NCBI RefSeq assembly: GCF_000255705.1
Contig: NZ_JH636440.1
Span: 1,141,435 to 1,189,025 of the forward strand
DNA: 47,591 nucleotides
DNA from: Zavarzinella formosa DSM 19928
GTDB lineage: Bacteria; Planctomycetota; Planctomycetia; Gemmatales; Gemmataceae
Direction: 5' to 3'
The notes beneath the pieces are model-generated. The model made no database searches, was not told where the DNA came from, and saw only the letters and a list, made by a program, of their open reading frames with translations. How positions within the stretch are numbered: position 1 is the stretch's first letter; every line of letters starts with the position of its first letter. Below, one piece after another: positions 7,896 through 19,800 of the stretch. Made by a program: the position numbers and the translations under genes.

Positions 7896-10800
7896 ATGAA
7901 TTTCGAGTCCATCACCCGTCGGCTGCGTCGTCAGTATTTTCAACAGGCCGGGAATTCACCCCGTCGATCATCCGTCCGCACCCAATCGCTCATTCTGGAA
8001 ACGCTCGAAAACCGGGAAGTCCCCGCCACCCTCATCGGGCCGGTGATTGATTACACAACGACTACCTCCGTCGGCACCACCGGCATCGCCATCACCGGTT
8101 TCACCGCCACGGGGACAATCGCCCCGACGATCGTCGCCGACCCCACCAATCCAAATCAATTGTTCGGCGCCGTCCAATACATGGACAACAGCGGCAATTC
8201 CCGGATTGGCTTTATTTATTCGGGCAATGCCGGCCAAACTTGGACCAGCAACAGCGGTCCCATCCAAAACGGCAACGACGAGAACGCCGCCTCTCCCAGC
8301 GGCGGATTCATTCCGTTCTCCAACGTCAGCAATCCGGCGGTCGCCTACGACAACTTCCACAATGTGTACCTGACGTATGTGGAACACAACGTCGGCTCGA
8401 CCGCCGGCCGGTTGGTGTTGCGGAAGTACAGTTTCGTCGGCACGCCGATCGAACAGAACATCAACAACCCCGACGGGACCATTCACGGCAGTTCCACCGT
8501 CCAGGCCCAAGGCACCTCGGGCAACGAAAAGACGTTGTACAAGTGGCTCGGGACGGACGCGGTCTTCAACCCGACCGTGGCCATCGACACCAACCTGGCG
8601 AGCTTCACCGATAACTCGGCGGACGCCATTGCCGACAAACCCAACGTGGCGGACCGCACCCAGACCGATCCTTTCGCGGCCACGCAGACCACTGCGGACA
8701 AAGTGAAGGTTTTCGTCGCCTGGAACACGTTTGATGTTGTGCCGAGCGGAAATGATGCGACGTTTGTTCGCAGCAAAATTCGGATGACGGTCTCCCAGGA
8801 TGGCGGCAAAAATTTCGGCCCGCAGGTCTTGGTGAACAACCAGGATAACAGGACGAATCTGATCACCGGCGGCAATTACCAAGGCAACGGGGAGGAATAC
8901 ACCGCCCCCAAGATTGTGTTCACCCAAGGCCGGGCTGGCCTCGCGGATTCCGGCGGCAAGATGATCACCATGTTCAGCGGCACGGTGCTGAACAACCTTT
9001 ACGCCGATTCTTATAATTTCAGCACGAACACCGCCAACGACGTCCCCGGCCAGGATGTCACCTTGGAGACTCCCGAATCGGTCGAGTATTGGACCAACAA
9101 TTTCCAGCCGTTGAACGACGCCTTCAACGGCTCGCCGATTCACATCACCAACATCACGACGTATGACCTGACCGTGCCGACGGACCCGCTCATCACCCGT
9201 CTGGACAAGTTGTCGGTCACGCTGGCTCTGTATTCGAACTCCCTGGACGAACTCAAAATTGACTTGGTGGCCCCCCCGGATCCGGCTCTCGGCGCGGCGG
9301 CCGTCCCCGTGACGACGGGCGGGCCCGGCACATACGCCATCAACCCCCTTCGCAAATCCATCACCTTGGTGCGAAACAAACTCGACGCCGGGGGAAACAA
9401 CACCGGCAACGGGATCAGCGGAACCGATTTGGGACGCCTCAAGACCGACGGCAACGGCAACGCCTTTAATTTCGGCACCACGTTTGAGGACAACGCCGCC
9501 CGACGGATCAACGACCCCACCGCCGTGAACGGCTTCGCCGGCTCGTTCAAGCCGGAAGGGGGCTCGCTTGACACGGTTTTCGGCGGCATGACGGCGGCCC
9601 AATTGGCGGGCGGCGGGGGAGTCTGGACGATCGTTGTGACTGACTTCCGATACAGCGGCAGCCCGGCGCCAAACTTCCGGCAGATTGCCCGGGCCGGCAT
9701 CAAAATCTCCCAAGATTTCAAGGATGACCTCACGGACAGTTCGGTCAGCCCGGGCGCTGAAACGGCCACCGGGGCGGGCGTTGCGGCGAACAACTTCTCC
9801 GGGACGGGCAACCCGACCGCCAGCGTCGCCAATCCGGCCGGTCTCGGCGCCAGCGTCTCCGTGGCAACGGACAACACGCTCGGGCTTTACAGCCCCTATC
9901 AGAACCGGATTTACGCGGCTTATTTCAACGGCGGCGGCACCCAGGTGATTTACAGCGATGACGACGGCCTGCTCTGGAGTTCGACGGCCTCCGACGTGAG
10001 CGGCCCGGTGCTGCCCTCCACCATTTTGGGACCCGTCACCGCGGACACGAACACCGGTTTGTTCAATCCCAAGATCACCGTCGATCCAACCACCGGGACG
10101 GTGCTGGTGAGTTCGTACTCGAACGCGCAGGATCCGACCGGCAAACGATCGCTGACGATGCTGTCCACGTCCATAAACGGCGCCGCCTTCGAGCCTGATC
10201 CGACCCGGACTCCCTTGGGAACCATCGAGTTTTCCAAGGCGTCTCCCGTCAATCCTTTCGACACGACTTACGATCAGATCAACACCAAGTCCGACACCGT
10301 GCAATACGTCCCCTCCAACGGTCCGGCAATGGCATCGATCACGGGCAACGAAGTCTTCGGCAACAACATGGGGCTGGTGTCCTACGGCGGCGTGGTCAAG
10401 CTTCTTTACACCGGAAACGTCGATCAGAAAATCGCCCAAGTCCGCACCCAACAATTGAAGATCGCCTCCGGTCCCCGGATTGTCGGGTCGGATTCCGGCG
10501 TGGTTCTCGGCGCGGCGCAGATTGATGATTTGCATGACAACACCATCGACGTGGATTTGGGTGTGGTCGCCAAATCCTCGACGTTCGACTTCAACGCCAT
10601 TCGACAACTCTTCGATCCGAATGGAAAGCTATTCTCCATCACGCAGGCCGTGACCGTCAATCCGATCAACGCGATCGGCGGTTCCGTGACCCCCGGCGTC
10701 GACTCCCGGTTTTTCCGCATCGGCTTGCCGACCTCGGCCATTGCGGGAACTTACAAGCTGAACCTTCGCAACGGCTTCCTCACCACGCCGGGCGGGGTCG

Positions 10801-13800
10801 CCCTGAACAACTTCCCGACCATCAACAGTTTGGTGACGACGCGGACGATTTCTTACAACGTCCCGACCGCGAACGGCCAGGTCTTTGACGCCTTCTACGT
10901 GGAATTCGACCGGGTCATTGATCCCAGCACGTTCACCCCGGCCGACATCGATCTTCGATACCGGGCTTCAAACGAAGATTCGACCGTCGGCGGCCGTCGA
11001 ATCACGGGCCTGACGATCCAGCCACTGGACACCTACATCGACCCGGTGCTTGGGACGCATTACGGTTCCAAGCGATTCCTCGTCCGTCTCACCAATCCGG
11101 AACCGGCGGCCAACGCGGGACAGGCCGGCACCTACAGCTACACGATCGGGCGGCTCAACACCGATCCGCTCAAACCATACGAATCCGGCAAATACGGCGC
11201 CACGGATTCGAGCAGCATTTCGGATCGCATCCGGTCGTTCCAGATTCCCAGCAGTCTGGGGGCGACGACCACCCGAAACGCCACGACCATCCTTGGCGTG
11301 CCCCAGGCTCCGGTGACGCTCACCGACCAGTTGGGCTCCGTGCAAACGACGGTCACCTCCACAATCCAAATGCCGAACCCGGTTCCGCCGGCGGGCTTCA
11401 CTTCGGCCGTGGTGGGTGTGGTGACTCTTCAAATCAACGTCACGCACACGCGCCTGTCCGACTTGGAATTCAAGTTGCGCGCTCCCAACGGTCAGATCAT
11501 CCAGCTCTTCAATGCGGGTGATCTGTCCGGCGGCAACATGATCAACACTGTTTTCGATGATGCCGCGCCAACCGCCATCACGGATGTGCTTTCGGTCGCC
11601 CCCTACACCGGGACTTTCCAGGCCGTCGGTTCGCTGGCCACTTTCAAGTCCAGCGTTCAGGGGGGCAATTGGACCCTGATTATGACAGACCGGGCGGCCG
11701 GCGTGCAGGGCCAACTGGACAGTTGGTCTCTGAGTGTCACTCAGTTGAATGTTGGCACCCCCGTGCTGACCGGCGGGAACCTGATGGACCAGAACGGCAA
11801 TTCGTTGCAAAACGAAGACGTTCAGGATGTGTATGCCGTCCCGACGCCGCAACCGAACTCAAACGGTCTGATCAGGCCGTTCGTGGCTCCGTTCGCCGAT
11901 CAGGCCATGCCCATCGTCGTTCCGGGGCCGCGGGTCGTCAACACGGAGATCATGGTCCAAAACCCCGACTACTTCGATGTGGATTTGGGGCAGGTCGTCG
12001 ATACCTCGTCGTTCACCTGGCAGGACATTACCAGCATCACCGGCCCGTCGGGCGCCCTCACGATTTCCCCGGCTCTCACCATCGAGCCCGTCACGGGCTT
12101 CGGGGGCAATCCGCTTCTCCCGGCCACCACGAATTCCCGGTACTTCCGCATCCACTACACGAGCCAGTTGGGCGCGGGCCAGTATCAGGTCAAACTTGGA
12201 AATCCCGCCGGAACCTCGATCACCACTCCGACGGCCACCCCCATTCCGTTCCCCAACCTGCTGGTCGGACAGACCACGCAGACCCCCTCGGCCGACTTCA
12301 TCGACGTGGACATCGGGCAGGTCGTCGATGCCTCGACTTTCACCAGCGCCGATCTGGTCCAGATCACCGGTCCGGCGGGCGACATCCCGGTCGCCGATCC
12401 CAACAACCCGATCAGCGTTTTGCCGATCACGGACATTGGCGGCACCCGGTCGTCCGTCAATTCCCGGTATTTCCGCATTTACTTCACGAACCTGGAACCC
12501 TCCGGCAAGTACGACATCGTCCTGAAGGATGGCGATGTCGCCACAAACACCGGGATCTTCATGCCCCGGGCGCCGGTTGACCCGACGAAAGTCGAGCCGC
12601 CGTATCTTCCGCTCACGCCCGCCGTGTTCCCCGCGTCGGTGACCGGGCACACCACGTCGCCGGAAAACGTTGTTTACAATTCGGCGGCCACCTACATCGA
12701 CGTGAAGTTCGACCGGGTCATGAACTCCTCGACCTTCACTCGCGGCAATCCGCTTGACTTGGTCAACGATCCGGATGATATCCTGCGCATCATCGGGCCG
12801 AACGGAGACATCCCGCTGACCGGGGTGACGATCAATCCGATCGACACGTTTGGCGGAACGATCATCACCGGGAATTCGCAGTATTTCCGGATCGCATTCC
12901 CCGGACAGCCGTTGCCGGGCGATTACCAGATCCAGATTGGCAGCAACATCTCGGACGTGTCCGGCAACCAGATGGACAAGGACACCAACGCCGGGGTCAG
13001 CGTGCTGGACGGTTCGCCGGCGGTGTTCCCGCTGCCTCCGGGCGCGACCGTGATTCCGCAGTCCTACTCCGCCTCGCCCACGCCATCGGTTCCGACCATC
13101 ATTCCCGCGCTGAGCACGGTCAGCATCCCGTTGACCATCAACGGGCTGACTGACGGGTATCAAATCCAAAAGATCACGGCCAATCTGTCCGCGAATGTGG
13201 CCGCCGGCCGGACCATGCGGGATCTCGAAGCCCGTTTGGTCTCCCCGGACGGGACCATCAAGGTTCTCCTGTTCCAAAACGCCCCGCGCACCGGCAGCAC
13301 GTCCTCGATCACCGACGTGACCTTCGACGACTCCGCGACGGCGCCGGTGCAGAACGGTTTCGCGGGGGCGGGCGGGTCGAACAACCCCACCCAACCCCTG
13401 GCCCAGCTCAACGGCATTCTGGCGAGCGGCACTTGGAATCTGGAGATCAAAAACACCGGACCCAGCGTCGCCAACGTCTCCAAGTTTGCCCTCACGATCA
13501 ACAAGTATGTCATCGGCGATGGCTTGGGCGACCCCATCGCGGACCAAACGTCCCTCGGCTACCGGGTCACGTTCTCGAACGAACTGACGACCACCGGGAA
13601 CAAATCCTGGAATCCCGTCGGCCCCGATGGCAACACCTCCGGGGGCGACACCTTTAACCCGATCTCCGGGGCCAGCATCAACGGCGGGCATACGCCGATC
13701 GACCCGGTGACCGGACTGCCGATCACCCCGACGACCAACGTCTCCCAGGAACCTTCCGACCCGTCGCGGACGACCGCCGGCCGGGTGAGCAATATCGCCG

Positions 13801-16800
13801 TCGATCCCTCCGATCCGTCGGGCAACACCGTCTATGCCTCCGGGGCCTCGGGCGGCGTGTGGCGGACGACGAACTTCCTGACCCGCGATCCGGCGGGACC
13901 GAATTGGGTTCCGCTGACGGACTTCGGGCCGAACCAGGTCATTCGCGACGCCAACGGGAACATCACTCGCTACGGGTCGGCCATCAACGTCGGCTCGCTG
14001 ACGGTGGTCAACGAAACCGGCGACCCGCTCCAGACCAAGATCATCGTCGGCACCGGTTCGTCGGCGTTGAACCTCATCGATCAGGCGGATCAGGTCAATC
14101 CGAGCACCTCCCGGTACGATGGCGTCGGCTTCCTCATCTCCAACGATGCCGGCAAGACGTGGAACATCCTCGACAGCGTGAAGAATTTTGACGTTCCGAC
14201 GAACGCGCCCGCCAACACCCCGGCCCAGTATCTGGATGTCACGGACCCCAAGCGGAATCACCTGTTTGTCGGCGCCGTCATCAACAAGGTCGTTGTCGAG
14301 AAGAAACTCACCCCCAACTCCAACCCCTTGATCATGTACGCGGCGGTGGGACGTGGCTCGACCCCGGCGACGGACAATGTGGCCGGCCTCTGGCGAACCT
14401 TTGACGGCGGCAACACCTGGACGCAGATTTACCGCGATCCCGCCGGCAATGACGTGACGGATTTCGCCATTGGCGAGGGGAGCGCCCAGCCCAACACCCT
14501 GAACCGGCCGACCATCGGGTATGTCGGGGTTCAAGGTGTCGGGATTTTGATCACCACTAATCTGAACGTCGCCAATGGTGTGAGTTTCACCCTGTTGAAC
14601 GGCGGTCTCGGACGGCCGACCGTCAATCAGAACGGCGTCTCGGGTTCGGTCCCCGTGGGCAACTCCGGCACGCCCAACGGCGCCAAGGGGCGAATCGTCC
14701 TGGCCACCCCGCTGTACCAGCCCAACAATCCGCTGGCCAATAATTATTACAAGGGCTGGCTCGTGGCGGCGGTCGCCACGCCGGACGGCCGACTGGACGG
14801 GATTTATGTCACCAAGGATGCCGGTGTTTCAACCGGCGCCACCGGTTTGAACAACTGGACGAAGCTGAAGCTCACCGACACCGGCGGGTATTCGCAGGGC
14901 GGCAATGACATCGAGATCGAGTTTCCGGGCCTCTTCACCACCAATAACTATTTCTCCGGGGCGAGCGTCAACGGCGTGGCTCAAAACGCGGCCAATCACT
15001 CGCTCACGCTCGCGTTGGATCCGACCGACCCGAACATCCTGTACGTCGGCTCCGACCGGATCATTCGCATCGACATGACGCAGGTGAATGATCCGTACAA
15101 GCTCCAGCTGTATTCACACACGGACACCACCGGAAATGAATATTCCAGCACGAGTGACGCCAACACCTCGGGAACCGGCGGCGGTGGTTTGGTGCGCAAC
15201 GACACCACGCGGGGAACGCCGGTTCTGGACAGCAACACGCCCGTTGGCGGCGGCTATGACACCGCCCTATCGGCGACCCGGCGAAAATCGTGGAACTTCC
15301 TGAACCTGAAGTACAACCCGTACGAACCGTTCCTGCAAGACACCACGATTTTCAGCAGCGCCTTGGGCAGCTTCACCAATGACGGGGGAGACATCACCTG
15401 GACGGAAGTTCAGATCGACCGTCGGCCGACGGAGACCGACGCCGCCACAAATGCGATCGTGGAGGGCGGCAACGACTACGACTGGGTTTCCAACATCGTG
15501 ACCTATGTTGACCCGCTCACCGGCAAGGCCCGCGTGATCTACGGGCATGACGAGGGGATCGGCACGTTTGTCTCCAACGACGACGGCACGCTCAACCGGC
15601 AGGACGGGATCAACCAGGCAAACCAGTTGCTCGGGAACCGCACCAACCTGTCCAACGACCTGACCAACACAGACCGCGTCAATCTGCCGATCAACGGCTC
15701 TCGCAACGCCGTCGGCACGTACAACACCGACCTGCCGATGACCGATTACACGGACCTTCAGGTCAACGGCAATCGCAACGGAAACATTCAGGTGGCCCGC
15801 CTGTACTCCGGGGACGTCCAGCCCAGCTATCTGGCCGCCGGCATTTCCAATTCGCTGATCCTCGGGGCGGCCCGGCGGTTGGGCGATGTTTATGCCTCCC
15901 AAAACGATCTCAATTCCACGGGCACCAAGACGTGGGATGATGTCAACCGGGACGGCCGGGCGAATTACGTCGCCACCGACCCCACCGGGTCGGGGACGGT
16001 TTACATTCTTCGCCGGATCAACGACATTCAGGTCGCGGGGGATCCGACGACTGACTTCTTCCAGATCCAGCAGCAGGGCGGCGTGCCGATCAGCCGCACG
16101 AACGGTCTGTTCCAGAACTCCGGGTCGGATCCCCAGGGATTCGGCCAGTGGACCAACGCGGTCAAGAAATTCACCGTCAACACCATCGACGGCAACGGCA
16201 TCAGCATGAGCTCCAACGTGGGCCGTCTGTTCAGCACGGTGGACCAGGGCCTGAACTGGTTCGTCAGTGCCGAGCCGAGCGACCTGGACTTCACCTATGC
16301 GGGCGCGGTGGCCTATGGCGCCCCGGTCATCCCGCAGGCGGGCGACCCGCCGCCGACCCTGAATGACTATCTGTATGCCGGAACCAACGGGGGACACATC
16401 TTCGTCAAGACCGGGAACGTGCTGGCTCCGACGTGGAAGAGCATTTCCACCGGCCTGGACGGCTCGCCGGTCCTGAAGATCATCGCGAACCCCGTCCGGG
16501 GCAGCAACTCGGCCTATGCCGTGACGGACAAGGGGGTCTATTTCATGCAAGACTGGACCTCGACCGATCCGCAAGTCAACAAATGGCAGAACATCACCGG
16601 CAATCTGTTCTCGATCACCGGACAAGCCTATCAACTGGGGGCGGCCTACCAGACGACCCTGTTGCAGAAGCTCACGACGATCGCGGTCGACTGGCGGCCG
16701 CTCACGTTTGCCACGCCGGGCACGCCGGTCCTGTACGCCGGGGGCGACGGCGGGGTCTTCCGCAGCTTGGACAATGGTCTCTCGTGGATTCGCTTCACCG

Positions 16801-19800
16801 ACAACACCACGAACGCCGTCGATCAGGGCGGCGGGCTTCCGAACGTCAAGATCACCGACTTGGATCTGGCCGTCGGCAATGTCGTCTCGGCGACCGGCCG
16901 CAACGACACGACGATCACCGATCAAACCGGCCAGCAAGTTCTACCAAACCTCCTCGTCGCCACGACCCTCGGTCGCGGAACTTGGGAGATCGGCCTGGTC
17001 ACGCCGAACGACACGCCAACGCTCGACCCGATCGCGGACCAGACAATCAACGAAGACCAGTTGCCGGCGCCCCAGGTGATCAATCTCACCGGAATCACGG
17101 CCGGTTCTGGCGAACTGACGCAAAACCTGACGGTGACGGCCATCTCGTCCGATCCGTCGATCATCCCGGACCCGACGATCACGTACACGTCGGCGAATTC
17201 GTTCGGCACGCTGTCTTACCAGCCGTTGCCGAACCAGTTCACCACGCCCGGCAACCCGGTCACCATCACCGTCATCGTGAAAGACGACGGCGGCACGCTC
17301 GGCGGCGGCCATGACACCTACACCGTGACATTCAAGGTCACGGTGCGGCCCGTCAACGACGCGCCGACGCTCGACCCGATCACCCCGTCGGCCATCACGG
17401 TCAACGAGGACTCCGGGGCGACGAGCGTCCCACTGACCGGCATCGCCGACGGCGACGGCGGCGGACAAGTGCTGACCATCACCGCGGTCTCCAGCAATCC
17501 GCTCGTGATCCCGACGCCGGTGATCACGTACACCAGCGCCAACCCGACGGGCACCCTGACGTTCACGCCATTGCCCAATCAGTTCAGCGTCAGCCCGATC
17601 ACGATCACCGTCCGGGTGTTCGACAACGGGGGAACGTCCTTTGGCGGGCATAACAACACCTTCCAGACGTTCACGGTGGTCGTGAACCCGGTGAACGACC
17701 CGCCGACGTTCACCAAGGGGCCTGATATTTACACGCCCAAGAACGCCGGTCCCCAGACCTTCCCCGGATGGGCGACGAACTTGAGCGCCGGTCCGGCGAA
17801 CGAGTCGAACCAGTTCCCGTCGCTGGCGTTCAGCACGTCGAACAGCAATCCCGCGTTGTTCTCGCAACAACCGGCGATTGATGCGAACGGCCAGTTGACG
17901 TACACGCCGGCCACGAACGCGACCGGCACGGTCCAGGTCACGGTCACCCTGAGCGACAACGGCGGCATCGCCAACGGCGGCGTGGACAATTCCTCGCAGA
18001 CGTTCTTCATCCTCATCGGGGTGAACCGGGCGCCGGTGCTCACCGATCCGCATAATCTGGAACTGCTCCCGGTCGGGGTGGACACCACCACCTCGGCGGG
18101 GACGCTGGTCTCCGATCTCATTGCGAATTCCATCACCGACCAGGATCTCACGGATCCCCGTGGAATCGCCGTCACCGGCGTGACCGGCTCGCAGACCGGC
18201 TCGTGGCAGTATTCGATCAACAACGGCGGCACCTGGCTCGACTTGTCAACGGTGACGTCGGCGACCGCCCGCCTGCTCCGGCCCGAGGATCGTGTCCGGT
18301 ACATCCCGAACACGGGTTTCCGGGGCCAGACAACCCTCACGTTCCAGGCGTGGGATCAATCGGATGTGCCGACGCACGTCGCCGGCGGCACGGCCGACCT
18401 GACGCTGGTGAACGCCACCGGCGGATCGACGGCCTTCAGCGTGGATTCCGCCACCGCCACGGCCCGCGTGGTCACCATCCTGAACACCATCCAGGAGGAT
18501 CAGACCACCAACACCGGGTCCAACCTGAAGCCGATCACCGCCAATCTCGTCACGGACGGTGACGGTCCTTCCGCGAAGAAGGGGCTGGCCATCGTCGGGA
18601 CCGGCGGCGAGATCGACGGCACATGGCAGTATTCGATCAACAACGGAACGACATGGCTGAACTTCGGGACCGTCGGCCTTACCTCGGCCCGGTTGCTGCG
18701 GGACGTTGACAAGGTTCGCTTTGTCCCCGCCCCCAATCAATACGGGGAAGTTTACCTGAAGTTCTATGCGTGGGATCAGAGCGTCGGCACCTTCGGACAG
18801 ACGGCGAACCTGACGGTTCCGGGCGTCTTGGGCGGCAACGGTGCCTTTAGCCTCAACAGCGACTTCCTCGCCGTCCGGGTGTTGCCGGTCAACGACCGGC
18901 CGATCCTCGACACGGCGGCGCCCAGCAACCTGACGACGATCGACATGAACAATGTCGATCCGCCCGGCCCGGTTGGCGACACGGTGGCCTCCGTCATCGG
19001 CGCCACCGTCACCGACTATGATGTCGGCACGGTTCCGGGGATCGCCGTCACGGCGGTCAGCACGGTCGGCGGCCAGTGGCAGTACAAGGCTCCGCTCGAT
19101 CCGAACTGGACGCCCATTTTCGGGGTCACCGCCACCAAGGTTCTGCTGCTGGACCCGGATTATTTGATCCGGTTCTCGCCCAGCGGGATCTTCACCGGGA
19201 CGGCGACCATCTCCTACAAGGCGTGGGATCGCTCCCCCGGCGGCGGCACCGCCGGCCAGTTCTTCGTCGGTGCTTCGACGGCCCTGAGCACCGGCATCAA
19301 AGTCGGCAAGTTGCAAGTGGTGGCCCCGCCGTTGCCGGCTCCCGCGCCGAACGCGGCCCCGATCCTCGACACCGCCCCCGTGGTCACGCTTCCCACGATC
19401 CCGGAGGACAGCAAGCCGGTGTCGCCGCTGGCCCCGCTGGTGTCCGCGATTCTTGGCGGAGCGGTGACCGACGACGTGGGCGCCCTCCAGGGGATCGCCG
19501 TCACCGGGTTGACGGGAACGGCCACCGGCGTGTGGCAATACCTGCCGACCGGAACGACCGTTTGGAAGCCGATGGGCAACGTGGCCCTGGAGACCGCCCT
19601 GCTCCTGAAGGACACGGACCGGATTCGTTACCTGCCGAACTTGAATTACAACGGAACCGCCACCATCAGCTACCGGGCGTGGGACCGCACGCAGGGAACA
19701 GCGGGCCAACTGGCCAATCTCTCCCTGCCGGGCACGACGGGCGGAACCTCGTCCGTTAGTTCGGCGACGGAAACCGCCACCGTCACCGTCTCGCCGGTCA

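Noticed and set aside
11669-12580. 303-codon plus-strand frame within the first giant gene in another register
   Set aside because: Rich in His/Arg/Gly with no folding pattern; the giant frame continues unbroken through it.
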